Positions 7,213 to 19,685 are shown, counted from the first letter of the stretch. The stretch is 64,000 nt of DNA from Duffyella gerundensis (GCF_001517405.1 NZ_LN907827.1:329769-393768); one strand, 5' to 3'. Notes: generated by a model not told the origin, from the letters alone. Numbers and translations are program-made.

Positions 7213-9402
7213 ATGTCAGAGCTTGTCGATCGTCAGACGATCAATGCCCTTATTTCGGGCCATTACGCCGATCCATTTGCCCTGTTGGGAATGCACCAGA
7301 CCGAAGCTGGACTTGAAGTTCGCGCACTGTTGCCTGATGCATCAGAAGTGTGGGTAATTGAGACGAAAACCGGGCGTAAATGTGCCCAGCTTACCTGTAT
7401 CGATCCGCGCGGGTTCTTTAGCGCCGTTGTCCCGCGCCGTAAAAATCCTTTCCGCTATCAGCTGGCTGTCACCTGGCACGACCAGCAAAATTTGATCGAC
7501 GATGCCTACCGCTTTGGGCCGCTCCTGCAGGATATGGAGACTTGGCTGCTGGCGGAAGGCACGCACCTGCGCCCGTATGAAACCATGGGCGCGCACAGCG
7601 CCGTGATTGATGGCGTGACCGGAACGCGGTTTATCCTGTGGGCGCCTAATGCGCAGCGCGTTTCCGTGGTCGGTGAGTTCAACTTTTGGGATGGCCGCCG
7701 TCATCCGATGCGCTTTCGCCGCGAAAACGGCATGTGGGAACTGTTTGTTCCCGGCGCAATGAATGGCCAGCTCTACAAATACGAAATTATTGATGCGCAC
7801 GGCCAGCTCAGGCTGAAAGCCGATCCTTATGCGTTTGAAGCACAGATGCGTCCGCAAACCGCCTCCATGATCTGCGGTCTGCCGGAAAAAGTGGAGATGG
7901 CCGAGGCGCGTAAGCAGGCCAACGGCTTTGATAAACCTATCTCCATTTACGAAGTGCATCTTGGATCCTGGCGCCGCCATACTGATGACAACTTCTGGCT
8001 GAGCTACAAAGAGCTGGAAGAGCAGCTGATCCCTTACGCGGTGGAAATGGGCTTTACCCACCTGGAACTGCTGCCGATCAGTGAACATCCGTTTGACGGC
8101 AGCTGGGGTTATCAGCCGCTCGGTCTGTACGCGCCAACGCGTCGTTTTGGCACGCGCGATGAGTTCCGCCAGTTCATTACCGCAGCGCACAATGCCGGTC
8201 TGAATGTGCTGCTGGATTGGGTGCCAGGACATTTTCCTTCCGATGACTTCGGCCTCGCAAAATTCGACGGCTCGGAGCTTTATGAGCACCATGACCCGCG
8301 CGAAGGCTACCATCAGGACTGGAACACGCTGATTTATAACTTTGGCCGCCGCGAAGTCAGCAACTTCCTCGCGGGCAACGCGCTCTACTGGATGGAACGC
8401 TTTGGTATCGATGGTTTGCGCGTCGATGCAGTGGCCTCAATGATCTACCGTGACTACAGCCGCAAAGCGGGCGAGTGGATCCCGAACGAGTTCGGCGGCC
8501 GCGAAAATCTCGAGGCGATCTCGTTCCTGCGCTATACCAACCGTGTGCTCGGCGAAGAGGCGGACGGCAGCATCACCGTGGCGGAAGAGTCTACCGACTA
8601 TCCCGGCGTGACCCGACCTTCTGAAGGCGGCGGTCTGGGCTTCCAGTACAAATGGAACCTCGGCTGGATGCACGACACGCTCGACTACATGAAGCAGGAT
8701 CCCATCTACCGTCGCCATCATCACAACCTGATGACCTTCGGCATGCTCTATCACTATGACGAAAACTTTGTCCTGCCGCTGTCGCATGACGAAGTGGTGC
8801 ACGGCAAAAAATCGATTCTGGATCGCATGCCGGGCGACGCATGGCAGAAGTTTGCCAACCTGCGTGCCTATTACGGCTGGATGTGGGGCTTCCCGGGCAA
8901 AAAGCTGCTGTTTATGGGCAACGAGTTTGGGCAGGGCAGAGAGTGGAATCACGACGTCAGCCTCGACTGGCACCTGCTGGAAGGCGAAGACAACTGGCAC
9001 AATGGCGTGCAGCGTCTGGTGCGCGATCTGAACAAAACCTATCGTCACTTCCCCGCCATGCATCAGCTGGATTTCGATCCGCAGGGCTTTGAATGGCTGG
9101 TGGTGGATGACTTCGATAACTCGGTATTTGTGTTTGTGCGTCGCGACAGCGAAGGCAATGAGATGATCGTTGCCAGCAACTTCACGCCGGTTACGCGTGA
9201 GAACTATCGCTTTGGTATCAATCTGCCGGGCGGCTGGCGCGAAGTGTTGAACACCGACAGCGGCCACTATCACGGCAGCAATACCCAAAACGGCACCCTG
9301 GTGCAGAGCGAGCCGATCGCCAGCCACAAGCGCGACCATTCGCTGAGCCTGACGTTGCCACCGCTGGCCACCATCTGGCTGGTGCGTGAGGACGCCGAAT
9401 GA
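7213..9402 (+). CDS. glgB: 1,4-alpha-glucan branching enzyme
   Basis: 729 aa (E. coli 728). Cuts alpha-1,4 glucan chains and rejoins them as alpha-1,6 branches in glycogen. An N-terminal CBM48-type region is followed by a GH13 (beta/alpha)8 domain. The nucleophile is Asp405 in GLRVDAV, the acid/base Glu458 in VAEEST, and the third carboxylate lies in [12 protein letters not shown]-terminal beta domain ends the protein. Clear RBS (AGGAAG). First gene of glgBXCAP; its stop overlaps glgX as ATGA. Confidence 0.98.
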   Translation: MSELVDRQTINALISGHYADPFALLGMHQTEAGLEVRALLPDASEVWVIETKTGRKCAQLTCIDPRGFFSAVVPRRKNPFRYQLAVTWHDQQNLIDDAYRFGPLLQDMETWLLAEGTHLRPYETMGAHSAVIDGVTGTRFILWAPNAQRVSVVGEFNFWDGRRHPMRFRRENGMWELFVPGAMNGQLYKYEIIDAHGQLRLKADPYAFEAQMRPQTASMICGLPEKVEMAEARKQANGFDKPISIYEVHLGSWRRHTDDNFWLSYKELEEQLIPYAVEMGFTHLELLPISEHPFDGSWGYQPLGLYAPTRRFGTRDEFRQFITAAHNAGLNVLLDWVPGHFPSDDFGLAKFDGSELYEHHDPREGYHQDWNTLIYNFGRREVSNFLAGNALYWMERFGIDGLRVDAVASMIYRDYSRKAGEWIPNEFGGRENLEAISFLRYTNRVLGEEADGSITVAEESTDYPGVTRPSEGGGLGFQYKWNLGWMHDTLDYMKQDPIYRRHHHNLMTFGMLYHYDENFVLPLSHDEVVHGKKSILDRMPGDAWQKFANLRAYYGWMWGFPGKKLLFMGNEFGQGREWNHDVSLDWHLLEGEDNWHNGVQRLVRDLNKTYRHFPAMHQLDFDPQGFEWLVVDDFDNSVFVFVRRDSEGNEMIVASNFTPVTRENYRFGINLPGGWREVLNTDSGHYHGSNTQNGTLVQSEPIASHKRDHSLSLTLPPLATIWLVREDAE

Positions 9403-11384
9403 GCCGCATTCAGGGCGGTAAGCCGACGCCATCTGGCGCGACTTACGATGGCAAAGGGGTTAACTTCACCCTGTTTTCGCAGCATGCACAGCGCGTTGAG
9501 CTCTGCCTGTTCGATAAGCAGGGAACGGAAACCCGTGTCGATCTTCCCGCACGCAGTGGGAATATCTGGCACGGCTATTTGCCCGCTCTGAAACCGGGCC
9601 AGCGCTACGGATACCGTGTGCATGGCCCGTGGCAGCCACAGCGTGGCCATCGCTTTAACGCGGCCAAGCTGCTGGTCGATCCCTGCGCCCGTGAAGTTGA
9701 CGGCGACGTGCCTGATGACGTGCGTTTTCAAGGCGGAGAGTGGGAGATCGATCTGGCTGACAACGGCGACATCGCGCCGAAAAGCGTGGTCGTTGCCGAC
9801 GATTTTGACTGGCAGGATGATGTTGCGCCGCGCGTGCCGTGGGGCGAAACCATTATTTATGAAGCGCATGTGCGCGGCCTGACCAAACGTCATCCGGCTA
9901 TACCGGAAGCGTTACGCGGCACCTATGCGGCGCTGGGTCATCCGGCGATGATCGATTATCTGCGTGCGCTGGGCATCACCACGCTGGAACTGCTGCCGGT
10001 GGCGCAGTTTGCTCATGAGCCGCGCCTGCTGCGCGCCGGGTTAACCAATTATTGGGGCTATAACCCGTTTGCCCTCTGGGCGGTTGATCCGCGCTACGCG
10101 TCGGGCGAACCGGGCGTCAGCGCGCTGCAAGAGTTTCAGCAGGCGGTGAAAGCGCTGCATGCGGCGGGCATCGAAGTGGTGCTGGATGTGGTGTTCAACC
10201 ACACCGCCGAGCTGGAAGAGATTGGCCCTACCATCAACCTGCGCGGCGTCGATAACGCCAGCTATTACTGGCTGGATGAATCGGGGCACTATCCTAACTG
10301 GACCGGTTGTGGCAACACCGTCAATCTCAGCCATCCTCAGGTGCGAGCCTGGGCGCTGGATTGCCTGCGCTGCTGGGTACAAAACTGCCACGTTGACGGC
10401 TTCCGTTTTGACCTGGCGACGGTGCTTGGCCGCACGCCTGATTACGACATTGCAGCTGAATTTTTTAATGAAATGAAAGCCTGTCCGATTTTGTCGGCGG
10501 TGAAGCTGATCGCTGAGCCATGGGATATCGGCCCCGGCGGCTATCAGGTTGGAAACTTTCCGGCGCCTTTTGCCGAGTGGAACGACCATTTCCGCGACGT
10601 GAACCGCCGTTTCTGGCTGCATGGCGCGCTGAGCAACGGAGAGTTTGCCCGGCGCTTTGCTGGCTCCAGTGATGTGTTTGCACAGAGCGGCCGCCCGCCG
10701 TCTGCGTCGATCAACCTGATCACCGCGCATGACGGCTTTACCCTGCGCGACGTGGTCAGCTTTGAGCGTAAGCACAACGAGGCGAATGCCGAAGATAACC
10801 GCGACGGCAGCAGCGAAAATCACAGTAACAACCACGGCGTGGAAGGACTAACGGCCTCGCCGGACGTACAGCAGCGCCGCCGTCACAGCGTCCATGCACT
10901 GCTTACCACGCTGCTGCTGGCGCAGGGCACGCCGATGCTGCTGGCCGGTGATGAAATGGGTCAGACGCAGCACGGCAACAATAATGCGTACTGCCAGGAC
11001 AACGAACTGACCTGGCTCAACTGGCCGCAGTTTGACCAGGGATTATATGTCTTCACCGCAGCGCTGATTCATCTGCGGCGCCAGATACCGGCGCTCACCG
11101 CCGATAGCTGGTGGCAGGAAGGAGACGGGAATGTGCAGTGGCTCAATGCTGGTGGCCAGCCACTGATGAGTGAGGAGTGGACGCAGGGGCTGCATCGCAT
11201 GCAGATCCTGCTTTCCGGCCGCTGGCTAATCACAATAAACGCCACGCAAGATGTGGCAACAATGACATTACCCAACGGAGAATGGCATGCCATTCCTCCT
11301 TTTGCCGGGGATAACAACCCGATCCTGTCAACCGCCTGGCATGGACCCGCGCACGGCGTGTGCGTGTTCCTGAAGCAGGGGTAA
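9399..11384 (+). CDS. glgX: Glycogen debranching enzyme GlgX
   Basis: 661 aa (E. coli 657). Isoamylase-type GH13 enzyme that removes the short branches left after phosphorylase action. CBM48 module at the N-terminus (about 10-110), then the catalytic domain with DGFRFDLAT (nucleophile Asp), LIAEPWD (acid/base Glu) and [10 protein letters not shown] (third Asp). Translationally coupled to glgB by a 4-nt overlap. glgC starts 10 nt after its stop. Confidence 0.97.
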   Translation: MSRIQGGKPTPSGATYDGKGVNFTLFSQHAQRVELCLFDKQGTETRVDLPARSGNIWHGYLPALKPGQRYGYRVHGPWQPQRGHRFNAAKLLVDPCAREVDGDVPDDVRFQGGEWEIDLADNGDIAPKSVVVADDFDWQDDVAPRVPWGETIIYEAHVRGLTKRHPAIPEALRGTYAALGHPAMIDYLRALGITTLELLPVAQFAHEPRLLRAGLTNYWGYNPFALWAVDPRYASGEPGVSALQEFQQAVKALHAAGIEVVLDVVFNHTAELEEIGPTINLRGVDNASYYWLDESGHYPNWTGCGNTVNLSHPQVRAWALDCLRCWVQNCHVDGFRFDLATVLGRTPDYDIAAEFFNEMKACPILSAVKLIAEPWDIGPGGYQVGNFPAPFAEWNDHFRDVNRRFWLHGALSNGEFARRFAGSSDVFAQSGRPPSASINLITAHDGFTLRDVVSFERKHNEANAEDNRDGSSENHSNNHGVEGLTASPDVQQRRRHSVHALLTTLLLAQGTPMLLAGDEMGQTQHGNNNAYCQDNELTWLNWPQFDQGLYVFTAALIHLRRQIPALTADSWWQEGDGNVQWLNAGGQPLMSEEWTQGLHRMQILLSGRWLITINATQDVATMTLPNGEWHAIPPFAGDNNPILSTAWHGPAHGVCVFLKQG

Positions 11385-11394
11385 GGAGTCAGAC

Positions 11395-12684
11395 ATGGTC
11401 AAGATAGAGGAAGCGGATCACCTGATGTTGGCCAGGCAGTTGCCAGCACAAACCGTGGCGTTGATTCTGGCGGGCGGTCGCGGTACGCGGTTAAAAGATC
11501 TCACCGCCAAGCGCGCCAAGCCTGCGGTGCATTTCGGCGGTAAGTTCCGCATTATCGATTTTGCGCTATCGAACTGCCTGAACTCAGGCATTCGGCGTAT
11601 CGGCGTGATCACGCAATATCAGTCGCATACGCTGGTGCAGCATATCCAGCGCGGCTGGTCACTGCTGAATGAAGAGATGAACGAGTTTGTCGATCTGCTG
11701 CCTGCGCAACAGCGCTCATCAACCGACAGCTGGTACCGCGGCACCGCCGATGCGGTATCGCAGAATCTCGACATTATTCGCCGCTATAACGCGCGTTACG
11801 TGGTGATTCTGGCTGGCGATCACATCTATAAGATGGACTATTCGCGCATGCTGCTGGATCACGTTGCCAACAAGGCGAAGTGCACCATTGCCTGCCTGCC
11901 GGTACCGCTGCATGAAGCGAGCGCATTTGGCGTGATGGCGGTTGATGCCGATAACAAAGTCATCGATTTTGTGGAAAAGCCGCCGCATCCACCTACCATG
12001 CCGGGCGACGACAGCAAGGCGCTGGCGAGCATGGGCATCTACGTTTTTGACGCCGATTATCTCTTTCAGCTGCTGGAAGACGATCTGCTGATGACCGAGT
12101 CAAACCACGATTTTGGCAAAGATCTGCTGCCAAAAATCGTCGGCAGCGGAGAGGCTTATGCGCACTCCTTTAGCCTGTCTTGCGTGCAGAACGATCAGAG
12201 CGCGCCGCCTTACTGGCGCGATGTCGGCACCCTTGAAGCCTACTGGCGTGCCAATCTCGATCTCGCCTCGGTGCAGCCCGAGTTGGATATGTATGATCAC
12301 AGCTGGCCGATCCGTACCCACATGGAACCCTCGCCGCCGGCGAAATTTGTGCAGGATCGCTCAGGCAGCCACGGCATGACCATGAATTCGCTGGTGTCGG
12401 GCGGCTGCATCATTTCCGGTTCGGTGGTGGTTAATTCCGTGCTGTTCTCCCGCGTACGGATAAATTCATTTTGTAATATCGATTCATCAGTGTTGCTGCC
12501 AGACGTCAATGTTGGACGTTCCTGTCGGCTGCGCCGCTGTGTGATTGACCGTGCCTGTGTTATTCCAGAGGGCACGGTGATTGGCGAAAATCCCGACGAA
12601 GACAGTCGCCGGTTCCATCGATCAGAAGAGGGCATCGTACTGGTTACGCGCGCTATGTTGGCTAAATTGGCCACGGGGCACTAA
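11395..12684 (+). CDS. glgC: Glucose-1-phosphate adenylyltransferase
   Basis: 429 aa (E. coli 431). Makes ADP-glucose from glucose-1-phosphate and ATP, the controlled step of bacterial glycogen synthesis. The nucleotidyltransferase signature [15 protein letters not shown] lies near residues 22-36; WYRGTADAV and [11 protein letters not shown] follow. A C-terminal left-handed beta-helix carries hexapeptide-like repeats. AAGGAG overlaps the glgX stop and serves as RBS. The enzyme is expected to be allosterically controlled (fructose-1,6-bisphosphate activation, AMP inhibition in E. coli). Confidence 0.98.
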   Translation: MVKIEEADHLMLARQLPAQTVALILAGGRGTRLKDLTAKRAKPAVHFGGKFRIIDFALSNCLNSGIRRIGVITQYQSHTLVQHIQRGWSLLNEEMNEFVDLLPAQQRSSTDSWYRGTADAVSQNLDIIRRYNARYVVILAGDHIYKMDYSRMLLDHVANKAKCTIACLPVPLHEASAFGVMAVDADNKVIDFVEKPPHPPTMPGDDSKALASMGIYVFDADYLFQLLEDDLLMTESNHDFGKDLLPKIVGSGEAYAHSFSLSCVQNDQSAPPYWRDVGTLEAYWRANLDLASVQPELDMYDHSWPIRTHMEPSPPAKFVQDRSGSHGMTMNSLVSGGCIISGSVVVNSVLFSRVRINSFCNIDSSVLLPDVNVGRSCRLRRCVIDRACVIPEGTVIGENPDEDSRRFHRSEEGIVLVTRAMLAKLATGH

Positions 12685-12751
12685 TCGGTAGGGCCAGGAA
12701 TTACTATTGTCGGCGCGCGGAGCGCGTCCGATCCAGTTATAGGGGCGGAGA

Positions 12752-14185
12752 ATGCAGGTTTTACATGTCTGTTCAGAGCTGTTCCCGCTGTTAAAGACCG
12801 GCGGGTTGGCTGATGTAGTGGGGGCATTACCGGCAGCACAAATTGCTGATGGTACGGATACACGCGTACTGATTCCGGCTTTTCCAGCCGTGCGCAAAGG
12901 CATTGCCGATGCGAAAGTGGTGGCTGAATTACAGACCTTTGCCGGGTTTGTACGTTTACATTTTGGCTATTTTAATGGCGTGGGGATCTACATGATCGAG
13001 TCTACCGGACTGTACGATCGTCCAGGTAGCCCCTATCACGATGAAAACCAGTTTGCCTACACCGACAACTATCTGCGCTTTGCGCTGCTGGGCTGGATCG
13101 GTTGTGAAATGGCCTGCGGTCTTGATTCACACTGGCGTCCCGACATCGTGCATGCGCATGACTGGCATGCCGGTTTAACCTGCGCCTATCTGGAAGCGCG
13201 TGGACGTCCGGCTAAATCGGTCTTTACCGTGCACAACCTCGCCTATCAGGGGCTGTTTTATGCCCAGCATATGGATGAGATCCAGCTGCCGTGGTCCTTC
13301 TTCAATATGCATGGGCTGGAGTTCCACGGTCAGATCTCCTATCTGAAAGCGGGTCTGTTCTACGCCGATCACGTTACCGCGGTGAGCCCGACATACGCCC
13401 ATGAAATTACCCTGCCAGAATTTGGCAACGGTATGGAAGCGCTACTGGCGCAGCGTCTGCAGGAAGGTCGCCTGAGCGGCATCCTTAACGGCGTGGATCC
13501 GGAGATTTGGGATCCGGCTCAGGATTTGCTGCTCAGTGCGCGCTACAACCGCGATACGCTGGATGCCAAGGCTGAGAACAAGCGCCAGTTGCAAATTGCG
13601 ATGGGGTTGAAGGTCGATGACAAAGCGCCGGTGTTTGCGGTAGTCAGCCGTTTGACACGACAGAAAGGTCTCGATCTGGTGCTCGAAGCGCTGCCGGGTC
13701 TGCTGGCGCAGGGCGGTCAACTGGTGCTGTTAGGTGCTGGTGATGCCGAGTTGCAGCAGGGATTTCTGGCCGCGGCGGCGGAACATCCGGGCCAGGTTGG
13801 CGTACAGATTGGTTATCACGAAGCTTTCTCGCACCGCATTATGGGCGGTGCCGATGTGATCATGGTGCCAAGTCGCTTTGAGCCCTGCGGGTTAACGCAG
13901 CTTTATGCGCTGAAATATGGCACTTTACCTCTGGTACGCCGCACCGGTGGTCTCGCGGATACGGTAAACGACAGCTCGCTGGAAAACCTTGCCGATGGCA
14001 TTGCCAGCGGTTTCTGCTTTGAAGACAGTAACGCCTGGTCGCTGCTTCGCGCGATCCGCCGTGCCTTTGTGTTGTGGTCGCGTCCGTCATTGTGGCGCTA
14101 TGTGCAGCGTCAGGCGATGGGAATGGATTTTAGCTGGCAGGTGGCGGCGCAATCCTACCGTGAACTCTATCAACGCTTGATGTAA
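12752..14185 (+). CDS. glgA: Glycogen synthase
   Basis: 477 aa, the same as E. coli. GT5-family transferase that adds glucose from ADP-glucose to the non-reducing end of glycogen. The N-terminal ADP-glucose-binding KTGGLADV is at about residues 15-22, and the C-terminal Rossmann half contains [19 protein letters not shown] 67-nt gap after glgC contains a GC-rich hairpin (about 12709-12730). The RBS is GGCGGAG directly before the ATG. Confidence 0.98.
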   Translation: MQVLHVCSELFPLLKTGGLADVVGALPAAQIADGTDTRVLIPAFPAVRKGIADAKVVAELQTFAGFVRLHFGYFNGVGIYMIESTGLYDRPGSPYHDENQFAYTDNYLRFALLGWIGCEMACGLDSHWRPDIVHAHDWHAGLTCAYLEARGRPAKSVFTVHNLAYQGLFYAQHMDEIQLPWSFFNMHGLEFHGQISYLKAGLFYADHVTAVSPTYAHEITLPEFGNGMEALLAQRLQEGRLSGILNGVDPEIWDPAQDLLLSARYNRDTLDAKAENKRQLQIAMGLKVDDKAPVFAVVSRLTRQKGLDLVLEALPGLLAQGGQLVLLGAGDAELQQGFLAAAAEHPGQVGVQIGYHEAFSHRIMGGADVIMVPSRFEPCGLTQLYALKYGTLPLVRRTGGLADTVNDSSLENLADGIASGFCFEDSNAWSLLRAIRRAFVLWSRPSLWRYVQRQAMGMDFSWQVAAQSYRELYQRLM

Positions 14186-14205
14186 CCAGTACGGGGATTA
14201 CTGAA

Positions 14206-16653
14206 ATGAATGCACCTTTCATCTATGCTGCACCCACGTTAACGGTTGAAGCTTTAAAGCACTCTATCGCTTACAAACTGATGTTCACCATCGGCAAAGA
14301 TCCCTCTATGGCGAACAAGCATGAGTGGCTGAACGCCGCGCTGCTGGCCGTACGCGATCGCATGGTGGAGCGCTGGCTGCGCTCTAATCGTGCTCAGCTT
14401 TCTCAGGATGTGCGGCAGGTTTATTACCTGTCGATGGAATTCCTGATGGGGCGCACGCTGTCGAACGCGCTGCTGGCCATGGGCATCTATGACGATCTGC
14501 ACCATGCGCTGGAAGAGATGGGGCTCAGCCTGGATGAACTGGTGGAAGAGGAAAACGATCCCGGTTTAGGCAACGGCGGCTTAGGTCGACTGGCGGCCTG
14601 TTTCCTCGATTCGCTGGCCACGCTCGGTTTACCGGGACGCGGCTATGGCATTCGTTACGATTACGGCATGTTCAAACAGAACATTATTGACGGTCGTCAG
14701 GCGGAATCGCCTGATTACTGGCTGGAATACGGTAATCCCTGGGAGTTTCAGCGTTACAATACCCGCTACAAAGTCCGTTTTGGCGGCCGCGTTCAGCACG
14801 AAGGCAGCAAAATTCGCTGGGTGGAAACCGAAGAAGTGTTGGCAACGGCTTATGACCAGATCATTCCTGGCTTTGATACCGATGCCACTAACACGCTGCG
14901 CCTGTGGGGCGCGCAGGCCAGCAACGAAATCAACCTGGGGAAATTTAACCAAGGCGATTATTTTGCCGCGGTTGAAGACAAAAACCACTCTGAGAACGTG
15001 TCGCGCGTGCTCTATCCCGATGATTCAACCTATTCTGGCCGTGAACTGCGGTTGCGGCAGGAATATTTCCTCGTCTCCGCCACGGTGCAGGATATTTTCC
15101 ATCGTCACTGGGAGATGCACAAAACCTGGGACAATCTCGCCGACAAAATTGCTATCCACTTGAATGACACGCACCCGGTGCTGGCCATTCCAGAAGTGAT
15201 GCGTTTGTTGATCGATGAGCACAAGTTTACCTGGGATGATGCTTTTGACATCGCCTGTCAGGTCTTCTCTTATACCAACCACACGCTGATGAGCGAAGCG
15301 CTGGAAACCTGGCCGGTCGATATGCTTGGCAAGATCCTGCCGCGTCATCTGCAAATTATTTTTGATATCAACGACTACTTCCTCAAAACCATCGAAGAGC
15401 AGTATCCCGATAACTGGGAGCTGCAGTCGCGCGTATCGATCATTGATGAAAATAACGGTCGTCAGGTGCGCATGGCGTGGCTGGCCGTGGTGGTCAGTCA
15501 CAAAGTGAATGGCGTATCGGAACTGCACTCCAACCTGATGGTGCAGTCGCTGTTTGCTGATTTTGCCGCGCTGTTCCCGAACCGTTTCTGTAACAAAACC
15601 AACGGTATTACGCCGCGTCGCTGGCTGGCGCTGGCGAATCCGGCGCTGTCGGATGTGCTGGATGAGGCGATTGGCCGCAACTGGCGCACCGATCTCGGCC
15701 AGCTGGAAGAGATCAAGCCGCAAATCGATTATCCGGCGTTTATCGCTAAAATTGCCGATGCCAAGCTGGCCAACAAAAAGCGTCTGGCAAGCTGGGTAGC
15801 GAAAAACATGGATATCGTGCTGGATCCAGAGGCGTTGTTTGACGTGCAGATCAAGCGCATCCATGAGTACAAGCGCCAGCTGATGAACGTGCTACATGTC
15901 ATCACACGGTACAACCGCATTAAAAACGATCCCGACGCTGACTGGGTGCCGCGCGTTAATATCTTCGCCGGCAAAGCGGCTTCAGCCTATTACGTTGCTA
16001 AACAGATCATTCATCTGATCAACGACGTGGCCAACGTGATCAACAACGATCCACAGGTCAAGAATAAGCTGAAAGTGGTATTTATCCCGAACTATGGCGT
16101 GAGTCTGGCGCAGATGATCATTCCGGCGGCCGATCTGTCCGAACAGATCTCCCTGGCCGGTACCGAAGCCTCGGGCACCAGTAACATGAAGTTTGCTCTG
16201 AACGGCGCACTGACCATCGGTACGTTGGATGGCGCGAACGTTGAGATGCTGGAGCACGTTGGCGAAGAGAATATCTTCATCTTCGGCAACACCACGCCGC
16301 AGGTTGAAGCGCTGCGTAAAAATGGTTACGACTCGCATAAATATTACGATGAGGATCCGGAACTGCGTCAGGCATTGACCCAGATTGCCAGTGGCGTGTT
16401 CAGCCCGCAGGAGCCTGGCCGTTATCGCAATCTGTTTGATTCGCTGGTGAACTTTGGTGACCATTACCAGCTGTTAGCGGATTATCGTAGCTATGTGGAT
16501 ACGCAGGATGAAGTGGATGAACTCTATCGTCGTCCGGAAGAGTGGCAGCGTCGGGCAGCGTTGAATATCGCCAATATGGGATACTTTTCGTCAGACCGCA
16601 CCATTCAGGAATACGCCGATGAGATTTGGGGTATTTCGCCTGTTCGTCTGTAA
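14206..16653 (+). CDS. glgP: Glycogen phosphorylase
   Basis: 815 aa, the same length as E. coli GlgP. A PLP-dependent GT35 enzyme that releases glucose-1-phosphate from glycogen ends. The PLP-lysine region is [15 protein letters not shown], about 160 residues from the C-terminus. It starts 20 nt after glgA and is the last gene of the operon, followed by a strong terminator. Its paralogue malP lies at 23587-25998; glg operon position and N-terminal sequence distinguish the two. Confidence 0.97.
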   Translation: MNAPFIYAAPTLTVEALKHSIAYKLMFTIGKDPSMANKHEWLNAALLAVRDRMVERWLRSNRAQLSQDVRQVYYLSMEFLMGRTLSNALLAMGIYDDLHHALEEMGLSLDELVEEENDPGLGNGGLGRLAACFLDSLATLGLPGRGYGIRYDYGMFKQNIIDGRQAESPDYWLEYGNPWEFQRYNTRYKVRFGGRVQHEGSKIRWVETEEVLATAYDQIIPGFDTDATNTLRLWGAQASNEINLGKFNQGDYFAAVEDKNHSENVSRVLYPDDSTYSGRELRLRQEYFLVSATVQDIFHRHWEMHKTWDNLADKIAIHLNDTHPVLAIPEVMRLLIDEHKFTWDDAFDIACQVFSYTNHTLMSEALETWPVDMLGKILPRHLQIIFDINDYFLKTIEEQYPDNWELQSRVSIIDENNGRQVRMAWLAVVVSHKVNGVSELHSNLMVQSLFADFAALFPNRFCNKTNGITPRRWLALANPALSDVLDEAIGRNWRTDLGQLEEIKPQIDYPAFIAKIADAKLANKKRLASWVAKNMDIVLDPEALFDVQIKRIHEYKRQLMNVLHVITRYNRIKNDPDADWVPRVNIFAGKAASAYYVAKQIIHLINDVANVINNDPQVKNKLKVVFIPNYGVSLAQMIIPAADLSEQISLAGTEASGTSNMKFALNGALTIGTLDGANVEMLEHVGEENIFIFGNTTPQVEALRKNGYDSHKYYDEDPELRQALTQIASGVFSPQEPGRYRNLFDSLVNFGDHYQLLADYRSYVDTQDEVDELYRRPEEWQRRAALNIANMGYFSSDRTIQEYADEIWGISPVRL

Positions 16654-16666
16654 CTGATATAAACAG

Positions 16667-16688
16667 GGCCGCCGCTGGCGGCCTTTTT
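16667..16688 (+). terminator. Terminator of glgBXCAP
   Basis: GGCCGCC 16667-16673, loop GCT, GGCGGCC 16677-16683, then five T. It lies 14 nt after the glgP stop. Confidence 0.92.
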
Positions 16689-16718
16689 GTTGCGCAGAAA
16701 TGGGTACAGTTCAGACGT

Positions 16719-16748
16719 AAAAAAAGGGCCGATTAAATCGGCCCTTTT
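16719..16748 (-). terminator. Terminator of glpD (works in both directions)
   Basis: GGGCCGAT 16726-16733, loop TAA, ATCGGCCC 16737-16744, flanked by seven A on the left and four T on the right, so it can end glpD transcripts on the minus strand and back up the glg terminator on the plus strand. Confidence 0.9.
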
Positions 16749-16765
16749 CTGTTATGCAGCGAAGA

Positions 16766-18274
16766 TTAGCTTGCCAGCGAGAGCGCCGGCTTCTTCGCAT
16801 GCGCCGCCAGCCATTCGCTCACGCGCGCCTGCTGCGCTTCATTCAGCCACATACCCTGTTTGGTACGGCGCCAGATCGCATCATCCAGTTCGCGAACCCA
16901 CTCGTTTTCCATCAGATAACGCAGTTCGACTTCGTAGAAGTCGTGGCCGAAGTTCTCACCCAGATCGTCCAGCGAGCTGGCGTTCTGCAGAATCACTTCG
17001 GTACGGCTACCGTAGGTGCGGGCAAAATGACGCGCCATATTTTCAGTAATGAACGGATAACGGCGACGCAAACCGGCCGCGTAATCTTCACGCGTGCCTG
17101 AGAAATCACCGCCTGGCAGCACGCAGTTTTTGGTCCATGCTGCACCAATGCCCGGATAGTATTTGGACATCTTCTCCATCGCATGCTCAGCCAGCTTACG
17201 ATAGGTGGTCAGTTTACCGCCAAACACCGACAGCAGCGGCGCTTTACCGTTTTCATCACGCACATCCAGCGTGTAATCGCGGGTAATGGCCTGCGGCGAA
17301 TCGGATTCGTCGTCACACAGCGGACGAACGCCGGAATAGCTCCAGACGATATCTTTACGCGACAAGTCTTTCTTGAAGTGCGCGTTGAAGACGTTCAGCA
17401 CATAATCGATCTCGTTATCGTCGATATGGACGTTTTTCGGATCGCCTTTGTACTCCACGTCGGTGGTACCGATAATGGAAAACTCATCCATCCACGGAAT
17501 AACAAACACAATGCGATTGTCTTCGTTCTGCAGGATATAAGCCTGTTTTTCGGTATGCACGCGCGGCACCACGATATGGCTGCCTTTGATCAGGCGAATA
17601 CCATAAGGCGATTTCAGCTTCAGGCCGTCGTCAAACAGCTGCTTAACCCATGGGCCAGCGGCGTTGACCAGACCTTTTGCACGCCAGGTCAGGGTTTTGC
17701 CGGTATCCACTTCTTCAGCTTCAACCACCCAAATGTCATTTTCACGCCAGGCGCGCGTCACACGGGTACGGGTGCGCACTTCGCCACCGCGTTTTTCCAC
17801 TTCCTGCGCATTGAGCACCACGAGGCGAGCATCATCTACCCAGCAGTCAGAGTATTCGAAACCGCGCGTGATCTCTGGCTTGAGAGCGGAATCCGCGCCA
17901 AAACGCAAACTCTTACTGCCCGGCAGGCTGGTACGTTTGCCAAGATGATCGTACATAAACAGGCCAACGCGGATCATCCACGCCGGACGCAGATGCGGAC
18001 GGTGCGGCAAGCGGAAGCGCATGGGGAAAGCGATATGCGGCGCCATTTTCAGCAGCACTTCACGTTCAGCCAGCGCTTCGCTGACCAGACGGAATTCGTA
18101 ATGTTCCAGGTAGCGCAGGCCACCGTGGATAAGTTTTGAACTGGCGGAAGAGGTTGCGCAGGCCAAATCCTGCGCTTCCAGCATCAGCACAGACAGTCCG
18201 CGTCCTGCAGCATCGGCTGCAATGCCGGCTCCGTTGATGCCGCCGCCGATTACGATCAGGTCTTTGGTTTCCAC
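16766..18274 (-). CDS. glpD: Aerobic glycerol-3-phosphate dehydrogenase
   Basis: 502 aa (E. coli 501). A membrane-associated flavoprotein that oxidises sn-glycerol-3-phosphate to dihydroxyacetone phosphate and passes electrons to quinone. The FAD-binding dinucleotide fold is at the N-terminus (VIGGGINGAGIA, about residues 8-19), followed by SSKLIHGGLRYLE. The DAO-type domain and C-terminal cap are complete. Divergent from glpEGR, with a GlpR operator about 34-51 nt upstream of the start codon. Confidence 0.98.
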   Translation of the reverse strand: METKDLIVIGGGINGAGIAADAAGRGLSVLMLEAQDLACATSSASSKLIHGGLRYLEHYEFRLVSEALAEREVLLKMAPHIAFPMRFRLPHRPHLRPAWMIRVGLFMYDHLGKRTSLPGSKSLRFGADSALKPEITRGFEYSDCWVDDARLVVLNAQEVEKRGGEVRTRTRVTRAWRENDIWVVEAEEVDTGKTLTWRAKGLVNAAGPWVKQLFDDGLKLKSPYGIRLIKGSHIVVPRVHTEKQAYILQNEDNRIVFVIPWMDEFSIIGTTDVEYKGDPKNVHIDDNEIDYVLNVFNAHFKKDLSRKDIVWSYSGVRPLCDDESDSPQAITRDYTLDVRDENGKAPLLSVFGGKLTTYRKLAEHAMEKMSKYYPGIGAAWTKNCVLPGGDFSGTREDYAAGLRRRYPFITENMARHFARTYGSRTEVILQNASSLDDLGENFGHDFYEVELRYLMENEWVRELDDAIWRRTKQGMWLNEAQQARVSEWLAAHAKKPALSLAS

Positions 18275-18307
18275 GTCATCTCCTCCAATGTTCGGAATAG
18301 TTCATTT

Positions 18308-18325
18308 ATGTTCGTTTTCGAGCAT
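18308..18325. promoter_or_regulatory. GlpR operator of glpD
   Basis: ATGTTCGTTTTCGAGCAT closely matches the GlpR operator consensus, whose halves are ATGTTCG and CGAACAT, with a single change in the right half. It lies just upstream of glpD, and the matching regulator glpR is 1.4 kb away in the window. Confidence 0.85.
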
Positions 18326-18383
18326 TATAATAGTCGCAAACCAACATTGATGCCAGTGGTTAACTAAACAAAAACATTTATGC

Positions 18384-18399
18384 GTGATGCAGCTAACAT
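18384..18399. promoter_or_regulatory. Possible CRP site between glpD and glpE
   Basis: CGTGA-TGCAGC-TAACA fits the CRP pattern TGTGA-N6-TCACA with mismatches in both halves. It lies about 70 nt upstream of the GlpR operator relative to glpD. glpD is CRP-activated in E. coli, so position and family knowledge add some weight. Confidence 0.4.
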
Positions 18400-18498
18400 T
18401 CTGACAGCCTGTTTTACCCTTTTTCCTTACACTTTGCCGGGTTATGCCGCGACGCGTTCGCGGTACACTAAGGCACAACCTTACTGACTGGAAATCCC

Positions 18499-18819
18499 AT
18501 GGAAAACTTTGAATGTATTGATGTGCAGCAGGCACAACAGCGTCTGGCGGCTGGCGCGCAGCTGGTTGATATTCGCGATCCGCAAAGCTTTGCTCAGGGC
18601 CATGCCACCGGCGCTTTTCATCTGACTAACACCTCAGTTAACCACTTTGTTGAACAGACCGATGTCAGCGTGCCGGTGCTGGTTATGTGCTATCACGGCA
18701 TCAGCAGCAAGAGCGCCGCGGGCTATTTAGCTACGCAGGGTTTTACCGAGGTTTACAGCGTGGATGGCGGTTTTGAAGCCTGGCAGCACGCCTTTCCACA
18801 GCAGGTTGAATCCGCCTGA
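18499..18819 (+). CDS. glpE: Thiosulfate sulfurtransferase GlpE
   Basis: 106 aa single-domain rhodanese that moves a sulfane sulfur from thiosulfate to cyanide or thioredoxin. The active-site loop MCYHGISS carries Cys64. Length and sequence fit E. coli GlpE (108 aa). First gene of glpEGR. Its link to glycerol metabolism is positional only. Confidence 0.96.
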   Translation: MENFECIDVQQAQQRLAAGAQLVDIRDPQSFAQGHATGAFHLTNTSVNHFVEQTDVSVPVLVMCYHGISSKSAAGYLATQGFTEVYSVDGGFEAWQHAFPQQVESA

Positions 18820-18857
18820 CAGGGCGGCACACTTCCTCAGCAAAGGCACACAAAGCG

Positions 18858-19685
18858 ATGAAGCGCATTACTCAGTTTAACAACCCGCGCATGGCGCAGG
18901 CGTTTGTTGACTATATGGCGACGCAGGGCGTCAGCCTGCAGATTGAGCAGGATCAGCACTATGTTGTGCTGCTGGAAGATGAATCGAAAGCGGAAATGGT
19001 CGAAAACGAACTTCGCCAGTTCGTTAGCGATCCGTATCATGCGCGTTATCAGGCTGCCAGCTGGCAAAGCGGCACCATGGAAAGCGGGCTGAATTATCCA
19101 CGAAACCGGCTAATCGGGCATCTGCGCGAGCGTGCCGGACCCTTGACGCTCACGTTGATGGTCATCTGCGTGGCGGTATTTATCCTGATGCAAATCGTTG
19201 GCGATGAGCAGGTACTGGCGTGGATGGCGTGGCCTGCCGATACCGCGCAGGATTTTCAGCTGTGGCGCTGGTTCAGCCACGCACTGCTGCATTTTTCGCT
19301 GCTGCATATTCTGTTTAACCTGATGTGGTGGTGGTATCTCGGTGGCGCGGTTGAAAAACGTCTTGGCAGCGGCAAGCTGTTTGTCATCGCCCTGATTTCT
19401 GCTTTATTAAGCGGCTTTGTTCAGGCGAAATTCAGCGGCATCTGGTTCGGCGGTCTCTCTGGCGTGGTCTATGCGCTGATGGGCTATTGCTGGCTGCGCG
19501 GCGAGCGCGATCCCGAAAGCGGGATTTTCCTTGAGCGCGGACTCATGGCTTTCGCTATTCTGTGGCTGATTATGGGTTATTTCGATATGTTCGGCCTGGC
19601 CATCGCCAACGGTGCGCATCTGGCAGGATTGCTGGTGGGCTTAGCCATGGCTTTTGTTGATACCCGTCATCGCCGTCGCGCCTGA
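18858..19685 (+). CDS. glpG: Rhomboid intramembrane serine protease GlpG
   Basis: 275 aa (E. coli 276). A cytoplasmic N-terminal domain (about 1-90) is followed by six membrane helices. The catalytic dyad is Ser201 in [14 protein letters not shown] and His254 in NGAHLAG. The conserved WR motif is near residue 136 and HxxxN is in the second helix (HILFNLMW). It starts 38 nt after glpE and precedes glpR. Confidence 0.97.
   Translation: MKRITQFNNPRMAQAFVDYMATQGVSLQIEQDQHYVVLLEDESKAEMVENELRQFVSDPYHARYQAASWQSGTMESGLNYPRNRLIGHLRERAGPLTLTLMVICVAVFILMQIVGDEQVLAWMAWPADTAQDFQLWRWFSHALLHFSLLHILFNLMWWWYLGGAVEKRLGSGKLFVIALISALLSGFVQAKFSGIWFGGLSGVVYALMGYCWLRGERDPESGIFLERGLMAFAILWLIMGYFDMFGLAIANGAHLAGLLVGLAMAFVDTRHRRRA

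Noticed and set aside
7342..9432. Long minus-strand frames opposite glgB (323 and 331 aa)
   Set aside because: They are shadows of a GC-rich coding strand; glgB is certain, and the antisense frames show no motif or RBS.
17183..18139. 318-aa plus-strand frame opposite glpD
   Set aside because: Antisense shadow of glpD, with no recognisable domain and no start signal.
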